Shown here: positions 1-5,517 of the stretch, in pieces | Numbering within the stretch: the first letter of the stretch is position 1 | Layout: every line of letters begins with the position of its first letter | NCBI GenBank assembly: GCA_903871865.1 | Contig: CAIQIL010000298.1 | Location: forward strand, 1-6,647 | Origin: an uncultured Burkholderiales bacterium | GTDB taxonomy: Bacteria > Pseudomonadota > Gammaproteobacteria > Burkholderiales > Burkholderiaceae_C | Direction: 5' to 3' | DNA: 6,647 bases | Notes under the pieces: generated by a model | What the model saw: only the letters and a program-made list of their open reading frames with translations | Told to the model about the DNA's origin: nothing | Database searches by the model: none | Position numbers and translations under genes: made by a program

Positions 1-1103
1 AGCTGGTCTTGCCCGATCTGCCCCTGCTGGACCTCACCCACCTGCCCGACACCGCGCGCGAAGCCGCGATGCAGGCCCACATGAACGAGCTGGTCGCCCA
101 GACCTTCGCGCTCGACCATGCGCCGCTCATCCGCAGCCAGCTCTACAAGCTCGCCGACGACCACCACGGCTTCTTCCTGATGGCCCACCACATCGTCTGG
201 GACGGCGCGTCCTTCGACGTGCTCTACCGCGAGATGTCGGCGCACTACGCGGCCTTCTCTGCCGGCGCTGCCCAGTCGCCCCTGCCGGAGCTGACGGTGG
301 ACCACGGCGATTTCACCGCCTGGCACAACACCTGGATGAAGAGCGAGGAAATCCGCCAGCAACTGCGCTTCTGGGAGCAGCTCGCCGCCGCCCACCCGAC
401 GCAGGCCGAGCCCCCGATCGACCGGGCTCGCCCCGAGCAGCCCTCGGGCAACGGCGCCACCGCCTTCATCGACTTCGACCACGCCCAGGCCGAAGCCGTG
501 CGTGCCATCGCGCGCCAGACAGGCAGCCCTGTGAGCATCGTCTTCCTGGCGATGTACGCGGCCCTGATGTCCGAATGGATGCAGGACGCGGCGCCCGGCA
601 TCGGCCTGCCGGTGCGCGGCCGCCCCGCCCCTGAGCTGGAACACGTGATGGGCTTCTTCAACAACATGCTGCCGATGCGCGTGGCCGTGCGCCAGGACCT
701 CAGCGCGATCGACTGGGTGCGCGAAGTGCGTCGCCAGATCACCGGCGCGCTGTCCAACCAGGACGTGCCATTCGAGCTCATCGCCCAGCAGCTCAAGCTG
801 AAGTCGGGCAAGCTCTACCAGGTGCTGTTCAACTTCCAGGACGTGCGCGATCGCATCACCCGCTGGGGCGACCTGGCACACGAACGCGTCAACCTGCTGA
901 AGTACGGCTCCACCGAGGACATGAACTTCTGGCTGGTGGAAGAGAAGGAGAAAATCGGCGGTGGTTTCCAGTACGACACCGACGTGCTGCTGCCCGCCAC
1001 GGCCGAGGCCCTGCGCGACCGCTATGCCGTGCTGATGCGCCGCCTGGTCGAGCGCCCCGACTGCCTGCTGAGCGAGTTGCTGGCCCCCACCGACGCCGAA
1101 GCA
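1..1103 (+). other. Condensation (C) domain, N-terminally cut by the window edge
   Basis: The domain joins an upstream acyl or aminoacyl donor to the acceptor on the downstream carrier protein. The catalytic C3 motif HHIVWDG (bases 186-206) is complete, including the second His and the Asp-Gly. C4 is seen as DHGDFTAWH (residues 98-106). C5 is GIGLPVRGR followed by MGFFNNMLPMR (197-224), C6 is NQDVPFE and C7 is LYQVLFNFQ. Motifs C1 and C2 and the first part of the fold lie outside the window. The HHxxxDG form suits an ordinary condensing domain rather than a decayed one. The subtype (LCL, DCL or starter) cannot be settled without the N-terminus and a phylogeny. Confidence 0.9.
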
Positions 1104-2684
1104 CACAGGCTGCAGAGCTGGCAGCCCGCGCCGCTGGTGTCGGCAGCCGATGCAGACCACGCGATCACGCAGCCGGCGCAGCCCTCGGCCATCGCCTTGC
1201 GCCACGGCAGCCGCGTGCTCACGGCCAGCGAGCTCGCCAAACGCGTGGAACACTGCGCAGACACACTCAGGGCCCACCTGAGCAGCCACAGCGGCGCTGG
1301 TCTGGCGGGCCCAGCGGGCACCCCGCCGTCCGCCCCCGCCTGCATCGGGGTGGACATCGCCGACCCGGTGGCACAGCTGGTCGCCTCCCTGGCCGTCTGG
1401 CGCCTGGGCCTGGCCTGTGCAGCCCCCTCGGCGGCTGTGCCGAGCCTGGCGCAGACACCCGGCCTGCTGGCCTGTGTCACGGACCGCGAAGCCGCATCGC
1501 CCGGCACGCCGGCGGCAACGCACCTGGGTGCGCACCTGGTGCCTGGCCATCAGCCGGGGACGCCCCGCGACATCGACACAACCAGCCACACAGGCGCCTC
1601 GCGCGGTGCAGCCCACTCGGTGTCGGCCACCCAGATCAACGAGGTGGCCACCCGCCTGGCCGAGCGTTTGGGCGATGCGCTGAGCGGCACGGTGCTGCTG
1701 GCCCACACCGGCGAGCGCCACTTGATGGCCGCCCTGGCCCTGGCCGCCCGCTTGCGGCAGGCCGAGGTCCATTTGCCCGAGGCATCCAGTCCGGTCCAGG
1801 CCCATGGGCCGGCCTGGCTGAGCGCCTTGTCGGCCACGGGCTCGCGCCTGGCGCTGCTCAGCGCCGAGCAGGCACAGCTTGCCGCGGCACACGCACCGCT
1901 GCAAGGCCGCGCGGTGCTGCTGCCCACGGCGCAGACCCAGCCTGTCATCCTGTCCCAGCTCATGGCCGCGGGAGCCCGCGTGGCCTCCGTGCTGACGGCA
2001 CCCAGCAGCGGCCTGCCAGTGGCCGCCGGCTGGTTGACCGACCCACGGGATGCCGGCGCGTGTGGTCTGCCATTGCTCAGTGGCTTGGCCATCGTCGATG
2101 CGCACGGGCGCACTTTGGGCGTCAACGCCCTCGGCCACCTGGCTGGCGATGCCAGCCGCAGCGTGTCCCTGCGCTGGCGTGCCGACGGTCAATGGCATTG
2201 CCCGAACCTGCCCGACCTGAGCCCGACGGGCACAGCCACGCTGCCATCCTCTGCACCCATCGCCTTGCGATCCGCCGCTGGCGCTGGCGAGTCCGCAGAG
2301 GCCGTGCTCATCCGGATCTGGCAAGGCTTGCTGGGCACCCAGGGCATCGGCCCGCAAGACAACTTCTTCGAGCTCGGCGGCAACTCACTCCTCGCCATGG
2401 CCGCCATCGAAGAAGCGCGCAAGGCGCTGGGCATCGACATCGACGCCCGCCGCTTCGTCTTCGAAACCCTGGGCCAACTGGCAGAGACGGCATCGGCCCA
2501 AACGCCTGACACGCCCCAGGCGCCCCAGTGCCCGCCCGCCTTGCACGCTGCGAACACCGATGCGCCGGGGTTTGCGCAGGCTGCTGCGGCGCACTCAGGC
2601 TCCGCAGGCAAGCGCCGCGGCTGGCTCGACCGCGCACGCGACGCCTTCTCGGCCCGCACGGGCACCGACGATGGCGCGAGGTGA
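1..2684 (+). CDS. Nonribosomal peptide synthetase, C-(degenerate A)-PCP module, 5'-truncated
   Basis: This is the C-terminal part of an NRPS. The frame is open to the left edge, and the first possible start in the window (TTG at 9) lies inside the C domain, so the true start is upstream. Residues below count from that TTG (891 aa to the stop). Residues 1-365 are a condensation domain with HHIVWDG at 60-66, GLPVRGR at 199-205, SNQDVPFE at 249-256 and YQVLFNFQ at 270-277. Residues 372-752 look like an adenylation domain that has lost nearly all core motifs and its C-terminal subdomain. Residues 760-827 are a PCP with FFELGGNS and phosphopantetheine Ser793. A low-complexity tail of about 64 residues follows, with no thioesterase or epimerase. 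The next gene starts 9 bases downstream, so the gene probably heads an operon with the two hydrolases. The product is unknown. Domain identity is secure; lack of adenylation activity is inferred from the missing motifs. Confidence 0.93.
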   Translation, partial: LVLPDLPLLDLTHLPDTAREAAMQAHMNELVAQTFALDHAPLIRSQLYKLADDHHGFFLMAHHIVWDGASFDVLYREMSAHYAAFSAGAAQSPLPELTVDHGDFTAWHNTWMKSEEIRQQLRFWEQLAAAHPTQAEPPIDRARPEQPSGNGATAFIDFDHAQAEAVRAIARQTGSPVSIVFLAMYAALMSEWMQDAAPGIGLPVRGRPAPELEHVMGFFNNMLPMRVAVRQDLSAIDWVREVRRQITGALSNQDVPFELIAQQLKLKSGKLYQVLFNFQDVRDRITRWGDLAHERVNLLKYGSTEDMNFWLVEEKEKIGGGFQYDTDVLLPATAEALRDRYAVLMRRLVERPDCLLSELLAPTDAEAHRLQSWQPAPLVSAADADHAITQPAQPSAIALRHGSRVLTASELAKRVEHCADTLRAHLSSHSGAGLAGPAGTPPSAPACIGVDIADPVAQLVASLAVWRLGLACAAPSAAVPSLAQTPGLLACVTDREAASPGTPAATHLGAHLVPGHQPGTPRDIDTTSHTGASRGAAHSVSATQINEVATRLAERLGDALSGTVLLAHTGERHLMAALALAARLRQAEVHLPEASSPVQAHGPAWLSALSATGSRLALLSAEQAQLAAAHAPLQGRAVLLPTAQTQPVILSQLMAAGARVASVLTAPSSGLPVAAGWLTDPRDAGACGLPLLSGLAIVDAHGRTLGVNALGHLAGDASRSVSLRWRADGQWHCPNLPDLSPTGTATLPSSAPIALRSAAGAGESAEAVLIRIWQGLLGTQGIGPQDNFFELGGNSLLAMAAIEEARKALGIDIDARRFVFETLGQLAETASAQTPDTPQAPQCPPALHAANTDAPGFAQAAAAHSGSAGKRRGWLDRARDAFSARTGTDDGAR
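1122..2264 (+). other. Degenerate adenylation-like region (A*), probably inactive
   Basis: The region lies where an A domain is expected between C and PCP, but it spans about 380 residues instead of about 500. Traces of the family survive: PSAIALRHGSRVLTASEL (392-409) matches the A1 area, SLAVWRLGLACAAP (460-473) the A2 area, TTSHTGASRGAAHSVS (524-539) a damaged A3 P-loop, GLAIVDAHGRTLGVNALGHL (692-711) the stretch before A6, and RWRADGQW (722-729) the stretch after A7. The TSGTTGxPKG loop has lost its Lys, YGPTE is replaced around LTAPSS (662-667), and TGD is absent. The A8 hinge and the NGKxDR lysine motif are missing, so the C-terminal subdomain appears deleted. The frame is nevertheless open throughout. 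Activity is very unlikely; a structural role is inference. Confidence 0.75.
2286..2489 (+). other. Peptidyl carrier protein (PCP/T) domain
   Basis: This is a carrier domain of about 68 residues (760-827) with the signature DNFFELGGNSLLAM. Ser793 (codon at 2385-2387) is the expected attachment site for the 4'-phosphopantetheine arm. Flanking features are typical: a first helix AEAVLIRIWQGLLG, the GIGPQDNFFELGG turn, and a final helix around RRFVFETLGQLAE. It appears fully functional, unlike the A-like region before it. The Sfp-type transferase encoded at 5518-6360 is the obvious activating enzyme. Confidence 0.93.
2490..2681 (+). other. C-terminal tail of the NRPS: linker plus short basic helix
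   Basis: After the PCP come about 38 residues rich in Ala, Pro, Gln and Thr (about 828-865). They are followed by GKRRGWLDRARDAFSART (867-884), a stretch with alternating charged and hydrophobic residues that could form an amphipathic helix. No thioesterase, reductase or epimerase is present. A flexible linker ending in a short helix is the usual form of a docking element that brings a separate protein to the carrier domain. That role is inferred from composition only. Confidence 0.4.
2678..2684 (+). promoter_or_regulatory. Ribosome binding site for the first hydrolase
   Basis: GAGGTGA overlaps the NRPS stop codon and ends 9 bases before the ATG at 2694. It supports that start and suggests translational linkage of the two genes on one transcript. 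Confidence 0.6.
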
Positions 2685-2693
2685 CCTGGCCCC

Positions 2694-3521
2694 ATGAGCA
2701 CGCTCGTTCCCCGACGCTTCGGCCCCGCATGGCGCACCGCCCTCGGCCTCATCCAACATCCCCCGGAAGGCACCCCACGCCAGGGTGCGTTCTTGCTGGC
2801 ACGGCCAGTGGGCTTGGCCGCCACCCGCAGCGCCAGCATGTTCCGCGTGCTGTCGGACCGGCTGAGCCGATCTGGCGCCACCGTGATGCGATTCGACTAC
2901 CACGGCACAGGTGACTCCCCAGGCGAAGAGGCCGATCAATCACTGGAGGACTGGTCGCGCGACATCCAGGAGGCACAAGCCAGCCTGGTCGAGGCCATCC
3001 AAGCACAGCACACAGACTGGTTCGGCATGGGTCTGGGCGCCAACCTGATGCTGCAAGCCGCCTTGCGTGCCCCTCGTCCGCCGCGGCGCCTGCTGCTGTG
3101 GGAGCCCATCGAGCACGGCCCCCAACACCTCGACGACCTGCTCAACGCGCACCGCCAGGAGCTGACCATGCAACTGGCCCGCCCATGGCCGACGCTGCTG
3201 GCCAGCGGCATGGCCACCGAACCCCAATGGCCAGGCTCGGTGCTGGGTTTCCACGTCGGCGCGCAACTGCTCAACGACTTGCAGCACCTGCCGCCCTTGC
3301 ACCCATGGCTGTCGCTGGTGGTGCAACGCGGCATCGATGTCACGCTGTGCGCCTCCGAAGAAGTCCTGAAACGCGCGAATGGCGCGCTGCCGGCCGCCGT
3401 GCAAGACCGCATCCACCTGCTGCCCTTGTCCAACCAGACCAACTGGCTGTCCAGCGAAGCGATGGGCGCGGCCGTCGTCCCACCCGAGCTGGGCCGCATC
3501 CTGGAAGTCCTCACACCATGA
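2694..3521 (+). CDS. Alpha/beta-hydrolase-fold protein lacking its catalytic residues
   Basis: A 275-residue cytoplasmic protein with no signal peptide. The alpha/beta-hydrolase fold is shown by MRFDYHGTGDS (65-75), the usual strand-loop before the nucleophile elbow, and by FGMGLGANLML (110-120), the elbow itself. In a normal GxSxG elbow the middle residue is Ser; here GMGLG (111-115) puts Gly at 113. Near the C-terminus, where the catalytic His is expected, the sequence reads LSNQTNWLSSE (245-255) without His. The acid strand region (CASEEV, 219-224) has only Glu candidates. The protein is therefore probably a pseudoenzyme. It resembles the S33-like hydrolases found in pairs near exosortase A/exopolysaccharide loci, a family impression only. 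A Shine-Dalgarno sequence overlaps the upstream stop, and the 3' end overlaps the next start. It may be a non-catalytic partner of the second hydrolase. Confidence 0.85.
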   Translation: MSTLVPRRFGPAWRTALGLIQHPPEGTPRQGAFLLARPVGLAATRSASMFRVLSDRLSRSGATVMRFDYHGTGDSPGEEADQSLEDWSRDIQEAQASLVEAIQAQHTDWFGMGLGANLMLQAALRAPRPPRRLLLWEPIEHGPQHLDDLLNAHRQELTMQLARPWPTLLASGMATEPQWPGSVLGFHVGAQLLNDLQHLPPLHPWLSLVVQRGIDVTLCASEEVLKRANGALPAAVQDRIHLLPLSNQTNWLSSEAMGAAVVPPELGRILEVLTP

Positions 3522-4387
3522 CCTGCCTGGAAGAGACCTTGATGCTGGGCGCATCGCAGCACCTGGTCAGCACCTTTGTGACCCCCTTGCAACTGCCTGC
3601 AGGTGGCCCGCCCGTCGTGGCCCTGCTGACCAATTCCGGCGTGATCCCGCGCTCGGGCCCGAACCGCATGAACGTGCACCTGTCACGGCAGTTCGCCGCC
3701 ATGGGCATCCCCTCGGTGCGCTTTGACCTCAGCGGCCTGGGCGACAGCGGCCGCCCCAGCCAGGCCAAACCGATGATGGCCCAGTGGGTCGCCGACTGCC
3801 AGGCGGTCATGGACCACGCCCAGCAGCGCCACGGTTGCGCCCATTTCCTGATGGTGGGGTTTTGCTCCGGTGCCGAAGTGGCCCACCTGCTGGCGCTGGA
3901 AGACCGCCGCATGCGCGCCGCACTGCTGTGGGACATGTACGCCTACCCGACGCCGGCCTCGCGCTTGCGCTTCCAGTTGTTCCGCCTGCAACGCCTCGGC
4001 TTGTCAGGGCTGGCCCGCAAGCTGGGTGCGCGCCTCATGCGCATCGTCCGTCCTGCGCACATCCCCGCCAAGGCCGCACGCCCGGCCGCCATCCCCGCCA
4101 GCCCCCCCAGCAAGGCGGAGCTCGTCTCGCGGCTCAACACCTTGGCAGCACAAGGCGTGGTCCTGCATTTTTCATTCGGCGAGGGCAACCCGCACTGGTT
4201 CAACCACGAGCGCCAGTTCTGGGACATGTTCAAGGGCGAGCCCTTTTTGCAACACGTCAGCTTCCGCTTCCTGAAAGAGTCCGACCACCTCATGACGGCA
4301 GGCAACGCCCAAGCGGCTTTCCTGGCCATGACCTCGGAGTGGGTCCAGGGCCGTGTCCTGCCCAAGCTGGCCTCAGCCCGCCCTTGA
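3518..4387 (+). CDS. Alpha/beta-hydrolase with Cys at the nucleophile position
   Basis: A 289-residue protein when started at the ATG that overlaps the previous stop (ATGA, 3518-3521). An in-frame ATG at 3542 has the better ribosome binding site and would give 281 residues. NSGVIPRSGPNRMNVHLSRQ (39-58) and VRFDLSGLGDSG (67-78) place it with S33-like hydrolases associated with carrier-protein and polysaccharide loci. The elbow reads VGFCSGAE (113-120), so Cys116 occupies the nucleophile position. SDHLMT (255-260) supplies a credible catalytic His257, and SFGEGN (219-224) a possible acid. Unlike its upstream paralogue it keeps a plausible triad. Cys would suit acyl-enzyme chemistry such as transfer or hydrolysis of a carrier-bound thioester. 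Release, transfer or editing of the NRPS product is inferred from linkage and the lack of a thioesterase domain. An in-frame extension back to 3098 overlaps the upstream gene and is not coding. Confidence 0.87.
   Translation: MTCLEETLMLGASQHLVSTFVTPLQLPAGGPPVVALLTNSGVIPRSGPNRMNVHLSRQFAAMGIPSVRFDLSGLGDSGRPSQAKPMMAQWVADCQAVMDHAQQRHGCAHFLMVGFCSGAEVAHLLALEDRRMRAALLWDMYAYPTPASRLRFQLFRLQRLGLSGLARKLGARLMRIVRPAHIPAKAARPAAIPASPPSKAELVSRLNTLAAQGVVLHFSFGEGNPHWFNHERQFWDMFKGEPFLQHVSFRFLKESDHLMTAGNAQAAFLAMTSEWVQGRVLPKLASARP
3529..3535 (+). promoter_or_regulatory. Possible ribosome binding site for an alternative start at 3542
   Basis: GGAAGAG ends 6 bases before the in-frame ATG at 3542 and is closer to consensus than anything before the ATG at 3518. 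A GGAAG about 10 bases before 3518 is the rival. Which start is used decides whether the first 8 residues exist. Confidence 0.4.
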
Positions 4388-4392
4388 TCAAG
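4383..4392. repeat. 10-bp perfect palindrome carrying both convergent stop codons
   Basis: CTTGATCAAG reads identically on both strands. It contains TGA of the plus-strand hydrolase (4385-4387) and, on the other strand, TGA of the acyltransferase (4388-4390). The two genes abut with no bases between them. I see no GC-rich hairpin followed by a T-run here, so termination must occur inside the opposing genes or by another mechanism. Confidence 0.7.
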
Positions 4393-5488
4393 CGCGCCGT
4401 CGCCCTGGCAGACACCGGTCGATGACGCGCTCGAACCCACGCCGCTGCCCCTCACCCACCTTGGCGTAAAGCCATGTGATGAGCAGCACCCCCAAGGTGA
4501 TGCCGGCGAAATGCGCGTAAGTCACCCGGTGCCAGCCGAGCGCCAGCGCGAAGGTGAACAGGGTGAAGTGCAACAGGTAGAACGTGAAAGTGCGTGCCGC
4601 GGCCCCACGGATCACCCGGGCCAGGCCGCCCGTGATCCCGATGCGGCTGTGCGCAGCGCCCACCAGGAAAACCGTGAACAGCAGCGCCATCGCGTAGTCA
4701 GACAGCGCATGGACTGTCGAGCCGCTGTAGAACTGGACATGCAGCACACGGGAAAACATGCCGTACATGTCCTTGGAGGCTTGGTCCAGCAGTTTCTGCC
4801 AACGCAGCATGACAAAGGCCGCGTACCCCGCCACGGACGCCAGCATCATCAAGCGCGCCCCCCAGGCCGGCAACTGCCAGCGCCCCACCCGCGGGTAGAG
4901 CCACACGCCCACCCACCAAATCGGCATCAGCAACCAGATCCGTGGCCCCATGCACAGGAAGATCAGCCCTGCCACGGCCAGCCTAATCCGCCCTTTCAGG
5001 AAGAAAATGGCACCGAAGAACGCGTAGTACCACGCCTCGTAGCTGAGGGACCAGTACGGCGCGATGGAAAAGGGCTGGAAAGCGCCCAGCCAGGTCTCAC
5101 CAAGGAACGCCAGGTGCAGCGGAATGAACAACCAAGGCCTCGGGTACTGCCAGGTCGGGACGTACTGGGACACATCGATGCGCATGCCGATGTTGTCCAC
5201 CACATAGGCGAACAAGATGGCGGGCAAAGCCACAGAATACAAACGAGAGCTGCGCGCCAGCACGTAGGACCGCAGCCCCTCGTGTGCGCGCTGCCGCGTC
5301 GTGTGCGCCACGACCAGCCCCGAGATGATGAAAAAAGCGGTGACAGCGTCATCGGCACTGCGTTGCCACTGGATGCCCGCCGACAAGGGCGCCACCTCCA
5401 GCCCGACACCGTGGCCCACGAAGACCGCCAAGGCCGCCAGCACACGGCACAGGTCCAGCCAGATCGACAGCACCGGGCTCACAGGCAC
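4388..5488 (-). CDS. Acyltransferase_3 (OafA/YrhL-type) integral membrane O-acyltransferase
   Basis: Up to 366 residues, strongly hydrophobic with about ten membrane segments. Such inner-membrane proteins move an acyl group, usually acetyl, onto a hydroxyl of a surface glycan, lipid or secondary metabolite. The family pattern is clear: WLDLCRVLAALAVFVGH (10-26) ends in the conserved His26, FFIISGLVV (52-60) matches the second-helix motif, RSSRLYSVALP (79-89) is the RxxR loop, WSLSYEAWYY (146-155) is the WSxxxE motif, and YLLHF (304-308) is the C-terminal His motif. A basic end (GRRRA) should face the cytoplasm. The GTG at 5488 is the earliest start after an in-frame stop, but GTG at 5482 fits the GAGG at 5490-5493 better (7-base spacing). 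It is transcribed against the hydrolase genes and divergently from the transferase gene, so it has its own promoter. The substrate cannot be told. Confidence 0.9.
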   Translation of the reverse strand: MPVSPVLSIWLDLCRVLAALAVFVGHGVGLEVAPLSAGIQWQRSADDAVTAFFIISGLVVAHTTRQRAHEGLRSYVLARSSRLYSVALPAILFAYVVDNIGMRIDVSQYVPTWQYPRPWLFIPLHLAFLGETWLGAFQPFSIAPYWSLSYEAWYYAFFGAIFFLKGRIRLAVAGLIFLCMGPRIWLLMPIWWVGVWLYPRVGRWQLPAWGARLMMLASVAGYAAFVMLRWQKLLDQASKDMYGMFSRVLHVQFYSGSTVHALSDYAMALLFTVFLVGAAHSRIGITGGLARVIRGAAARTFTFYLLHFTLFTFALALGWHRVTYAHFAGITLGVLLITWLYAKVGEGQRRGFERVIDRCLPGRRRA

Positions 5489-5517
5489 ACCTCAGCACAC
5501 ACGGGTGGCACGGCCAC
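5489..5517. promoter_or_regulatory. Very short divergent spacer between acyltransferase and PPTase genes
   Basis: Only 29 bases separate the outermost possible starts. I see no convincing -35/-10 pair in it. Promoters for both genes must lie partly inside the opposite gene, or the transferase starts later than 5518; a start at 5602 would widen the spacer to 113 bases. Confidence 0.3.
5490..5493 (-). promoter_or_regulatory. Shine-Dalgarno sequence choosing the acyltransferase start
   Basis: On the minus strand GAGG lies one base before the GTG at 5488 but 7 bases before the GTG at 5482. Normal spacing therefore favours 5482 as the real start, giving a 364-residue protein. The call rests on spacing alone. 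Confidence 0.45.

Noticed and set aside
9..11. TTG at 9 as the true start of the NRPS gene
   Set aside because: The frame is open upstream to the window edge and the protein at this point is already inside the C domain, lacking its first motifs.
2189..2881. Long minus-strand reading frame opposite the NRPS 3' end
   Set aside because: The translation is Ser/Arg/Pro-rich with no recognisable motif and overlaps well-supported plus-strand coding. This is typical of shadow frames in GC-rich DNA.
3098..3517. In-frame N-terminal extension of the second hydrolase (start at 3098)
   Set aside because: It runs through the first hydrolase gene in another frame, gives Arg/Pro/Ala-rich sequence without family match, and the hydrolase homology begins only after 3518.
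2936..3679. Minus-strand frames opposite the two hydrolase genes
   Set aside because: No motifs, skewed composition, and complete overlap with the coding strand of supported genes.
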